DNA of 64,000 bases from positions 11,386,743 to 11,450,742 of the forward strand of contig BROE01000018.1 of the NCBI GenBank assembly GCA_036571765.1, written 5' to 3'. The DNA comes from Plecoglossus altivelis. Taxonomy: Eukaryota; Chordata; Actinopteri; Osmeriformes; Plecoglossidae. The translations under genes and the position numbers were made by a program. The notes under the pieces were generated by a model. It was not told the origin of the DNA. It did no database searches and worked only from the letters and a program-made list of their open reading frames with translations. Shown here piece after piece: positions 23,576-32,837 of the stretch (its first letter is position 1; every line of letters begins with the position of its first letter).

Positions 23576-25307
23576 TTCTTTCGAGAATTGTATTAGCCTA
23601 CATTATTTTTGTTAACGTTTTGTTTGGAATTAGTTTAGAATTGCACCATTGTTTGTTTTTGTTCCATCTGCAGATTGGCTCGAGGGTGCATTCGTAAGAG
23701 CAATGCGCATTCCTTAGAGCCATGGTCAAATTTGACCAGGCCCGACTGGTTGGCTTATGAGAGGAAGTGTGCACCTGATGCCAAATGTCCATAAGAAGGT
23801 GTTTGGTTTTGCTGAGCTGTGTCTTTAATTACTACAAAAGAAAGGAAGTGATAAGATCGACTGGCACCTCAGACTTATTTATCTTGCTCTAACACTCCTC
23901 CAGTCTTCTCCAATCCTCCTCCTTGCCTCCTCCACTCTGTTTCCTCTCCTTCACTCCTCATCCTCTCCCCCTCTTACTCTACAACTTCCATCAACTTCAG
24001 CATCTCCTCATCTCACCAGTACTTTGTCTCTTAAACTTTTCTCTATCAGTAACTGTCAGACGTGAGGTCTTGCTGTCAACCTAATAACAGCTATCTTAAG
24101 ATAGCTAACAGGTTCTCCACTGGGTGTGAATGCAGATGAAGACTTTCTCTGTTGGTGAGAAGACACTCATGACTGCAGCATAAACATTTCCAAGACATGA
24201 TGCAGAAATAAGTTGTTAAGTTTAGCTTGTAATGAATTTAACAAATTCCACAAAATAACAACTTTCAGATTATACTGACAAATGCACACATAGGGCAACC
24301 ATTATTACACACAGTAGTAATATAACGAGGAAGAGTATTTCTGGGGTCAGCCCATTGTCAATTATAGAATACTTAGTTGAGCCATTTATTATACATTGTC
24401 ATCAGATTAGCCTCTAACACCTTTAAATCTTTACTTTGTATAGAAAGTTATTGTACTGTCTCATAGCAGTTATAGCCTAGTCATCAATGCATGTTGTTAC
24501 CAAGCTGCATCCCTGAAATATTTTCCCTATCTGTCTGTCTCAACCCCCTCTACCACATACTTCCAGGTTTTTCAATCAACATTCTAGTTCTAAATAGACA
24601 CATTGCATAATCTGGCTAATTCAACTGAGGAAGAACCTTTTTTAACAGCTCATATGATGTGACCTAAAAAGCTATCTTCTCGCACTGTGAGCAGGCTTGT
24701 CCCTGCCCTAGTAAAGAATGAGCAAGATCAAATTTAGACGTCACACCACGGGGTCCACATCCACAGTCAGACATGCCATACACCGAGGGAGCGTCATCGT
24801 TAGAGGCCACACAGGACAGCTGGCGCCAGGATGCTTGCATCTTCTCTTTCTCTGTTGCCTGAATAGACGCCCCATCAGCACAGTCGTCACAAGCTTGTCT
24901 ATAGGCAGCAGTAATGGCTGTGGGCATCTGTGTTTTTGTGTGGAAGAAGACGCAGTGGAGTGGATGAGGGAAGGATGCTGTCGGTGGATGTGCCTCTCAT
25001 TCTCCTTCATAGCAGGGAATAGCCATGCCATGGTTGACTTACTGAGTAGAGAGAACGAGTGTTGGGAAGGGTTGCTGTTTGGGCTCCCTTTGAGAGCATC
25101 ACGCTCTCTGGCATCGGAATGAAGCTTGTTTTGTTGCCTACCACATCTGTGGAACCTGGGTGCTTGCATGTTTACAAAAAGACAAATATTTATTGCGGAG
25201 GGTCTTAGTTTTCTCTGTCACTTGTCTGTCTGTCCCTTTGTGGGTTACCTTAATTACCTTGTTGATAGATGGCTTACCTACCCCCCCTCCATTCTCCTCA
25301 CTGACAG

Positions 25308-25335
25308 CTCCAGATTCACCATCAGAGCCGAGGGG
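25308..25335 (+). other. cacng5: cacng5 5' UTR segment in first coding exon
   Basis: A strong pyrimidine tract and 'ctgacag' precede 25308, 28 bases before the ATG (context gaggggATGa). This shows that transcription starts further upstream and that a non-coding first exon exists, which I cannot place with confidence. Confidence 0.55.
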
Positions 25336-25531
25336 ATGAGCGCGTGCGGAAGGAAGGCGCTGACGTTGCTCAGCAGCGTCTTTGCAGTCAGCGGTCTGGG
25401 ACTTCTGGGAGTTGCAGTCAGCACGGACTACTGGCTTTACCTGGAAGAGGGAGTGATCCTGCCTCTCAACCAGAGCACTGACATCAGGACTTCCCTGCAT
25501 TCAGGCCTGTGGAAGGTCTGCTTCCTGGCGG
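25336..25531 (+). CDS. cacng5: cacng5 coding exon 1
   Basis: 65 codons plus one base. It carries the start codon, TM1 and the GLWKVC claudin signature. Coding begins 28 bases inside an exon whose acceptor 'actgacag' ends at 25307, so at least one untranslated exon lies upstream. Donor gtgaga. Confidence 0.93.
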
Positions 25532-26707
25532 GTGAGAGCACAACAGAATTGGGCAGCTGTAGAGGGGCCAATTCTGTTGATCACATAAGTAAATCTATGA
25601 AAAAATACTGCAGATAGATTTCAAGATCTCAAGGTGTCAGTGAGCGTTGTACTGTATCACACTGGCTCCAATATTGAATGGTTGAGTATAGCACATCAGT
25701 GCCTTTCTGTACACCTTTTTGATTATTAGGACTGGAATGTCAAGTTAGACCACTAGACTCATCAGTCCAGTGCACGCATCTCATAGGCTAAGGCCTTCCA
25801 GCAGGAGCCTAAGCACTACTGAGCACAAGCCCCTCACTACTCTTAAAACTTTTTATTTTCTTCAAAGATCGCACAAAAAGTGTGCAAGACTATGTTCTAT
25901 AGAAATTTCCTTTGCTTAACCCACTACAGTTCAGTGGCATAAGTTTGGTAAATTCAGGCAGGGACAATTCAATCATTACCATTTTTTCCCCAAACTTTTG
26001 AGCACAAATACTATTTTCTGAGTTTCATGTAATGTAATACGTTGGACTCATGTTATTATTATGTTTGAGTCATCATATTATTAGTAGCAGGCCTATTTTT
26101 TAAAATATTTCTTAGTTTTGTGACATTATCTTAGCCTACTTCGATTCTGACTGCGGTGGCTATTAGAGCAAGTACAGAGGAGCAGACATGGAATTCTATG
26201 GACACACATTCGTTTGTGTTTTTGGTTAAGCTGCGTTGATTGTGTAAGTTGTTGATTGGGATACTGCGCTTATTTTTTCTAGGACTATCAATCTAAATGA
26301 ATGACAGTAAATTGTTAATATTCTAACTTGAGATTTTGATGGGGCACAGCAATTTTATATTGGGTTGGGTCATGTGCCCTAGCAATGCCCCTGCTGCCAT
26401 GAATTATCCAATTATAGAAACACTCTAAAGGTGTATATGTTGAAAAAACTAAACATCATAATCATAGATGATTATCCAGGTGTTTGTTAACGCGAATCAT
26501 AAATTCATAGACTGCATGATTACACTACAAGACAAGTTTCTTCTTGATCATTAGCACATCAAATGTAATGTGGAACAACCTACCTAAAAAGGAGATCGAG
26601 AGAGAGAGAGGTTATGAGAGAAAGGGTGTGAGAGAGAGGGTGCAAGAGAGAGGGTGTTAAGTGTATGTTGCACTGTGTTACAATGTGAGTCAGTCTCTTG
26701 ATCCCTC

Positions 26708-26768
<61 letters not shown>

Positions 26769-28789
26769 TGTGTGCATCCAATCCCTGTCTCTTCGCCTGG
26801 TGTCAGTAATTGATGACAGCGATTATTCAGGTTCTGATGTCAGCAGTATGCCACATTAGTAGGAAATAATCAGTCATCTGTCAAAGCATAAGTTTAGCCA
26901 GGCACTTAACTCAAACCAGCCTGTCTTTAGGGAACATACAGTATGTTCTTTCTATCCAAAATGGGATTTGTCCTTCTTTATTCAGAAAAGAGTTATGGCT
27001 AAGAAGGTCTCAACACTTAAATGTATCTTATTTTCTAAACTCAAGATTACTCTCTTCTAATGTCTTGAACAACAGTATTTTAATTTAAAACAATACATGT
27101 CAAGTATATGGCTAAAGCTCAATATACAGTAACTTTTGTCATTCTAAAACCATCTATCTAACTATACAGGTATGCATGTGCCCATATCTCTCTCTAATTC
27201 AATACACAACAACATTTTGTAACCTTATGTCTAACTCTACGGTAGCTGTCTACACCTCTCTATAACTCCAGCCCACATGTTTCATAGGTGAGGAGACAGG
27301 ACGATGCTTCACCATAGAGTACATCATGCCTATGAATGTGCATCTGACCTCAGAATCCACCGTCAACGTACTTAGTAAGTTCCTCTCTCTCGCTTTCTCT
27401 CTCTCTTTCTCTTTGACTTTCTTACCAATTATTTATCTGCCTTACCATCTCTCTCTCTCTCTTTATCCAACTCCACTTTCTCACTTTCTTCCCCTGTCTG
27501 TCTCTTAGACACTGACGCAAAACACGCAAAAACAATTAATTCATTAACAATATTGCAACCCCTTGTGTTTTGTTAACTACATGTCTGTTGACAAGTTTGA
27601 AATGAGAAAATGAAAAGAAATTCTGAAACCTTCAGTAATAAAGAGATACATTAAGCAGCTCTCCATCTCTGCCACAAGAATGACTAAATATGTCCTTCAT
27701 TCTCTACTTTGTATTCTTTCCTGCAGGTGCTGTGTCTGAGTCCAGCCACATAAAAAAATCTCTGTAATGTTTCTGTCAGAGTTTAACAGGAGCTTACAGC
27801 TTCAGTCACTAATGAGTTTCTCCACCCACTGACACCCAGGACAGATACAAGCTAAAGATTGTCCATTTGTTCATTGCCCTCTATGTCTCTTTCGTTCCCT
27901 TTCTCTCTCTTTTTCCAGAGATGATTCGTACAGCCACTCCCTTCCCCCTGGTCAGTTTGTTCTTCATGTTCATTGGCTTTGTGCTCAACAACATCGGACA
28001 TGTACGGCCACACCGGACCATACTGGCCTTTGTCTCTGGAATATTCTTCATCCTCTCAGGTATTCTTTTTATTGTACCCCTTCTTCCAAGTCCTTTTTTG
28101 CTTCCATTTCTTCTACCTCCTTTGTATAATATTTCAATCCAGGTGCACAGACTTTTCAAGTCAGGTTTGTGTTTTACAACCAGGTTTCACAACTCTTTGT
28201 CTCTCTTTCTCTCTTTTCTTTTACTCTTTCTCTCCCTCTGCCTCAGGTCTGGCTCTAGTGGTTGGTCTTGTGTTGTACATCTCGAGTATCAATGATGAGA
28301 TGTTGAACAGAACCAGAAGTAGTGAGGCCTACTTCAGTTATAAGTATGGCTGGTCCTTTGCCTTTGCTGCCATCTCCTTCCTGCTCACAGAGGTAAACAC
28401 TTTTTCACACCGTTTTCAACAGCCAAGTGTACAACGCGACGCAAGTGAACTTTCTAGTGTGAACCTAGTGTGTCCCTTCCCTCTTCCTCTCCTCCTACCC
28501 CCCTCCTTCTCTCCCCCCTCCTGTCCAGAGCGCAGGCGTCATGTCCGTCTACTTGTTCATGAAACGCTACACGGCTGAGGAACTCTACCAGCCTCGTCAC
28601 CCCAGCTTCTACCGTCCGCGCCTCAGCAACTGCTCCGATCACTCGGGCCAGTTCCTTCACCCAGAGGCGTGGGCACGTGGTCGCAGCCCCTCCGACATCT
28701 CCTCAGAGGCCTCGCTCCAGATGAGTGCCAGCTACCCTGCCCTTCTCAAATGCCCTGACTACGACCAGGTGTCCTCCTCACCCTGCTAA
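25336..28789 (+). CDS. cacng5: Voltage-dependent calcium channel gamma-5 subunit (type II TARP), complete
   Basis: Four-pass claudin/PMP22-family membrane protein; gamma-5 is a type II TARP that modulates AMPA receptors. Exons 25336-25531, 27288-27374, 27919-28059, 28247-28392 and 28529-28789 splice in phase to 276 aa (human CACNG5 about 275). It starts MSACGRKALTLLSSVFAV and ends SSPC. Segments: TM1 about 8-30; first extracellular loop with DYWLYLEEG, an N-glycosylation site NQS at 45 and the family signature GLWKVC at 57-62; TM2 about 101-123; TM3 about 129-152; a second loop with NRT at 162; TM4 about 177-203; a cytoplasmic tail with RGRSPSDISSEASLQM. The N-terminus and tail match gamma-5 better than gamma-7, and there is no TTPV PDZ ligand of type I TARPs. 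It lies downstream of prkca, as in other vertebrates. Confidence 0.95.
26711..26764 (+). repeat. (CT)n microsatellite
   Basis: Uninterrupted run of about 54 bases in cacng5 intron 1. GA-rich words precede it at 26594-26655, giving a purine-then-pyrimidine layout. Confidence 0.95.
27288..27374 (+). CDS. cacng5: cacng5 coding exon 2
   Basis: 87 bp in the first extracellular loop: EETGRCFTIEYIMPMNV and onward. It supplies the second loop cysteine (GRC). Acceptor 'tcatag', donor gtaagt; codons are split at both ends (G and K). Confidence 0.92.
27919..28059 (+). CDS. cacng5: cacng5 coding exon 3
   Basis: 141 bp coding MIRTATPFPLVSLFFMF and onward to GIFFILS: all of TM2, the short cytoplasmic turn VRPHRT and most of TM3. 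Acceptor 'tttccag', donor gtattc. Confidence 0.94.
28247..28392 (+). CDS. cacng5: cacng5 coding exon 4
   Basis: 146 bp: end of TM3, second extracellular loop (SSINDEMLNRTRSSEAYFSY) and first half of TM4 to FLLTE. Acceptor 'cctcag', donor gtaaac. Confidence 0.94.
28529..28789 (+). CDS. cacng5: cacng5 last coding exon
   Basis: 86 codons plus TAA. It completes TM4 (SAGVMSVYLFMKRY) and codes the whole cytoplasmic tail, ending CPDYDQVSSSPC. Acceptor 'tgtccag' after a short 136-bp intron. Confidence 0.95.
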   Translation, partial: SAGVMSVYLFMKRYTAEELYQPRHPSFYRPRLSNCSDHSGQFLHPEAWARGRSPSDISSEASLQMSASYPALLKCPDYDQVSSSPC

Positions 28790-29156
28790 GAAGCCAAACT
28801 GGGGTCAGGGGTTTGTTTACAGGGGTCAGACTTGGGTTAAATACATAGATATTGCTTGAAAATTTTGCTGTAATATTAGACCCAAGCCTGCAAAAGAGGT
28901 CAGGAAGTCACGATAATGAGAATATTGATGTATCCTCAAATCTTTTATTAGAGAGAGCAATAAGATTGAGATGTAGAAAAGTATAACAGCTGGATTACAT
29001 TTTGTATAGTATTTGAGACATTCCAAACTATCTTAAAAGGTTATAAGAATTTGGAAGAATGCAATGGGGGATCGTGTTCCCTGTTATAGAGTGAGACGAT
29101 GGGTTGCCTATTAAACTAGTTCAGAACTGTAGATTTGACTGCTATACCACCTATCA

Positions 29157-29170
29157 CCAGCAGGTGGCAA
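29157..29170 (+). promoter_or_regulatory. CTCF-like motif, full core match
   Basis: CCAGCAGGTGGCAA fits CCASYAGRKGGCR completely. It lies in the cacng5 3' UTR, close to the cacng5/cyth3 convergence. Confidence 0.4.
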
Positions 29171-29758
29171 AAACATAGCGTAACCTTTCATCAGGATTCA
29201 CGTTTTTGCAGCCCAGACAGCATTACGTTTTGAGAAACAAAGTAATGTGGAGAACTCCAAAGTGGACATAAGGTCGCTTGGTGATAACTAAAAAGAAGAC
29301 TGACTTATGCTCATAATGTAGAAACTATGTTCGAACAAGAGCAATGCCTGTACTGTAAATTCTATATTTTAGCTCAGTGCTTCATGTTGGAGTTTCTCAG
29401 TAGTGTCTTTGTTAATTCATTCACAATGAATATAGTGTACCAATGTTTTTTTTTGTCATAATGGAAAAGTACAAAACCTTTGTTTATGGATCTTGGATTA
29501 TGGAGGGCTGGAGAGTTAATGTTTATCTATTTGTATTGACACAAAAACACAAGCGTTTTGTATGTGCTTTATTTATAATTGTTGTGTATTGTACTGGATA
29601 ATCATGCCTACCACAGTGAAGCATAATGCCTAAAAATATAACAGTTCTGCCCGTAAATGCTTTTACTATGTGTCAGCTTAGCTATATTGACCTTGTTCAT
29701 TTTCTGTACAAACCATATTGTATATTGTATCGCTGCAGAATTATTTATTGATTTGAGA

Positions 29759-29764
29759 AATAAA
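29759..29764 (+). terminator. cacng5: Candidate cacng5 polyadenylation signal (proximal)
   Basis: Canonical AATAAA about 970 bases after the cacng5 stop codon. It is used or not depending on transcript data that are not available here. Confidence 0.4.
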
Positions 29765-29859
29765 TAACACAGCTTAAGAAATGAAGAGGAGCAGTATCCA
29801 AGACCTTTATGTTTATCATGTCTGAAATTGCTTGATTACTTTAAATGTTCAAAATAGTG

Positions 29860-29865
29860 AATAAA
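29860..29865 (+). terminator. cacng5: Candidate cacng5 polyadenylation signal (distal)
   Basis: Canonical AATAAA about 100 bases beyond the proximal one. It is the last AATAAA before the likely convergent cyth3 end. Confidence 0.4.
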
Positions 29866-29933
29866 GAACTAAATAGTTGTTTAGACTATAGTAATGAAGA
29901 AATGAAATAATGATAAGGTTTATTAGAATACAT

Positions 29934-29939
29934 TTTATT
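29934..29939 (-). terminator. cyth3: Candidate cyth3 polyadenylation signal
   Basis: AATAAA on the minus strand (plus-strand TTTATT), with a second at 29919-29924. Using it would give a 3' UTR of about 2.8 kb. The assignment is an inference from position only. Confidence 0.3.
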
Positions 29940-30372
29940 CGAATTCCGGTAGAGGTTGCTGATGTTTAACTGATGCTTTGCTTAGCCCAATTTTTTTCTT
30001 GATCTTATATTTAGTTTCACTCGGTGATTGTTGTACTCACCATACAACACTCTTACCAAGAGGCAGCTAAAATTAATATGCTACATCCTAATATTTTCTG
30101 TTGAAATGAATTGTAAAATGGTATTATTATTAATTCAGTCATTCATTCCTTTTCAATAAGTTAATAAGTAGAAATGACTTGTTTAAAATATGTCCAAAGG
30201 TTTCACTAGTTCACTGCATTCCATACATACGCAAAAATGTTAGTCAAGTACAATGAATTATAAGTCAATGGACCAGCGTGGGCTTTCTGTATACTTTATA
30301 GTAGTTACAAGTAATGTACAACATGACTGATAGCTCTTACAGATATATAAAAGTTAATGTAGCTACAACCTT

Positions 30373-30386
30373 CCACAAGGTGGCAG
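30373..30386 (+). promoter_or_regulatory. CTCF-like motif
   Basis: CCACAAGGTGGCAG, the same 14-mer as at 2063, in the same orientation as the site at 29157. Confidence 0.35.
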
Positions 30387-31778
30387 TACGTCATACACTG
30401 CTCTTGTGTCAGGTCAGGTATTTTACAATCACGTATGATCCGAGGTTGTCAAACACTGGTTCACCAACCAGATCAGCGGTTCTTATCTGACTATAATTAA
30501 ATATCATCATTATAATAATGATTAGTAACATTATTATTATTAACATTATTAACATCATTACGTCATCCTGATAGATTTTCGGACATCTCTGTTTTTGCGT
30601 ATGATTACGTTTAAGGCTTTTTGCTTTGTACACCCCAAACTAAACTGATGCAATACTGCCAGAAGGGTCATGGAGTGTGCATCTAAGAAGAACAAAATAT
30701 CTCAAACCTATACAGTATATACACATACATAACTTAAGTACACAGTCTTCAAATGTTACAAATAGAATTCAACCATTTCACAAAGGAAATAAATACAAAC
30801 AGTAGTTGATTATAGTTTTCTAAAGGGGAACACAAAAGCAAGCAAGGATCTTCAGGTTACAAATCAAATTCCTATGGGAACACAACAAAACAGAAAACCA
30901 CGCTCACAGTCCAGTAACTTTGGACCTTGCAAGATATCAAAAGAAAAGCTTAAACTGACTGGTGCAGATGTTTTTCCTGCATGCTCACAAAAAGCTTAAA
31001 GTCAAGTTCCTCTGTTAAAAAGGGCTTCTGAGTTCACAAGTTAGCTTCATCTAGACGTTGTTTAACTGCAACTTTAATTCACAACCAAAATCATAAGTGT
31101 GCACTTTTCATTGTCATGTGGTCCACACATAATATGAAATCAGTCCAGCTGACTTATAATTTCAACATTAGGTATACATTTGACCTAAATCTAACCTAGC
31201 TATGGATACTGAGGTACTCATACTGAGGCAGACGGTCTGCAAATGGCACAATTGAGATGTGTTCAGCACCAGTTATATGATGACAGTTCATGTTACGGTA
31301 CTGCAAAATTGTTCATCCCACCCTACAAACTCACTAACCCCCTCCTCTTCTAATCCCCCCCCCCTCTCCTCTGTCCCGCTAACACATTGTCACACTTAGA
31401 TGAGCTGGTTTGTTATCTCCCTTATGAATCATTCCAGACTAACCGTATAAAACACACAAACCTCTGTATGTTCACCAGCAGAGAGACCACTCTGTCACTT
31501 TGATTACCTCAGTCCAAGGACCTTCCACAAGATGGCCTCAACTTTCCTCTGTTAGCACACTTTAGATACATACACTGTAGCTCCAAAAAGTATGCACACA
31601 CACAAACACACAGGCACACACTGTACATAAAACACTGTACATACAAACACAATCTTCCAAAAGAGTACCGTGCAGACCTGCAAACTCACATGCATGCATG
31701 TGCAGCTGGATAAAATGGCTGCTGTGTTTTCCCAGTCATCCACAGAAAGAGAAGACCTGGAAACACAGAAAAATCTGC

Positions 31779-31942
31779 AACACTTTTAGATCCAGGTGCT
31801 TGGAATAAGAGTTGGTTATTAGGCAATAAGGCGTACTAAGTCCGTAAATCTTATTAACACGGGTAAGTGTTAACAAGCATCTTATGAGGTCATTTTGACC
31901 TATTAACTACAGTTTATTACAAGCACCTAAATCCAAAGTGTT
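31779..31942 (+). mobile_element. MITE, 164 bp, with inverted ends
   Basis: The left end AACACTTTTAGATCCAGGTG matches the reverse complement of the right end, AACACTTTGGATTTAGGTG, and both continue into CTTG(G/T)AATAA. A related diverged copy lies at 12240-12395. It lies in the putative cyth3 3' UTR. Confidence 0.6.
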
Positions 31943-32764
31943 ATCAAAAAATGTAAACAAGTAGTGCGGTAGGGGGGGTGGATGGCTCAAGGAAGGTGGG
32001 GGAAGGGAGCAGCTTACAGAAAGACAGAGGGAGGTGATGATCATGTTGATCATAAACTGATGATGTTCCATCAGTGGATCCATGATACATGACAGTAATC
32101 TCCTGTGTTGCCAGCCCCAGGGCTCTCCGGCTATAAGGCAGTCATGGAGAGCATTCAGGGGAGGACGGAGAGAGGGTATGCCTTCAAGACCGAAGTCTGT
32201 CCTGGGATGGTGTGGGCGTTTCCAGGGTATGCAATCCATCTGTAGTTCTATGACCCAGTTTCAGAAGGTTCCAGAAGGAGTGAGTGAGTGAGTGACAGAA
32301 AGACAGACCGACAGACTGACAGAGAAAGAGGAGCGAATTAAAGTTTTCGGGAGTGTAGACTGGAGATTTGCCAAGAGAGAAAGAAATATGAGGACCACGA
32401 GTCAAAACAATGAAGTGGAGGGGTGGATGAGTGATGGAAGGGTGGAGAGATGGCGGGATAAAAGGGATGGAGTGAGTGGAGGAGTACAGCAATGGACATA
32501 TGGAGGGATGGAAGTGTAACAGGTGTGGTTGCGCTACTCATTAGTGTTGCTTCCAACTCATCTTCCCCACACCAGGATTTGAACTCCTTCAAGCTCCCCC
32601 TTTAACAGGTACGCAACCCGAAAAGCTAGCTCTGTGATAGTATGGATGGGCGGTATTTATACTGAAAAGTAAGTTTAACCAGTTCAACTCGTGTGCAGAA
32701 GGATAAAGTAGACACAGGAGTGATGAAGGAGGGGAGTGTTGGAGGAGTGTTAAAAGTTCCCTCT

Positions 32765-32837
32765 TCATTTCTTGTTGGCGATCCTCCTCTTCCTCGTGGC
32801 CAGCATGTCGTAGAAAGGATCTCTGCTGATGCTGGCC
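32765..32837 (-). CDS. cyth3: cyth3 last coding exon
   Basis: 73 bp coding ASISRDPFYDMLATRKRRIA and NKK, then TGA. The polybasic C-terminus is the best paralogue marker and matches CYTH3. Confidence 0.95.

Larger units (their letters stand above)
19492..25307 (+). other. prkca-cacng5 intergenic region and cacng5 5' flank
   Basis: No conserved coding sequence recognised. A segment at 19860-20144 has more CG than its surroundings and ends in a donor-like ATTG|gtaagaat, so it could be the untranslated first exon of cacng5 (weak). It also holds the (TA)n block, AT-rich DNA 20.7-22.3 kb and the pyrimidine tract 23.2-23.6 kb. Short open frames 24.7-25.3 kb have no family resemblance. Confidence 0.45.
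25532..28246 (+). other. cacng5 introns 1-3
   Basis: Intron 1 (25532-27287) carries the GA/CT repeat block and AT-rich DNA. Intron 2 (27375-27918) starts with a CT-rich tract. Intron 3 (28060-28246) is pyrimidine-rich up to its acceptor. No further coding exon detected. Confidence 0.6.
28790..29880 (+). other. cacng5: Probable cacng5 3' UTR
   Basis: AT-rich sequence after the stop without credible ORFs. It contains two AATAAA signals (29759 and 29860). A CTCF-like motif lies at 29157. Confidence 0.5.
29940..32764 (-). other. Probable cyth3 3' UTR and convergent intergenic region
   Basis: No credible coding sequence. It holds a CTCF-like motif at 30373, a MITE at 31779-31942, AT-rich unstructured DNA around 30.5 kb and purine/pyrimidine patches. 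Part of it is likely cyth3 3' UTR. Confidence 0.4.

Noticed and set aside
23146..23697. 183-codon plus-strand open frame
   Set aside because: It is a translation of the pyrimidine tract (Pro/Leu/Ser only), with no domain.
24718..25169. Opposed open frames of 134 and 142 codons upstream of cacng5
   Set aside because: They overlap each other on both strands, resemble no known family and lie in the cacng5 5' flank.
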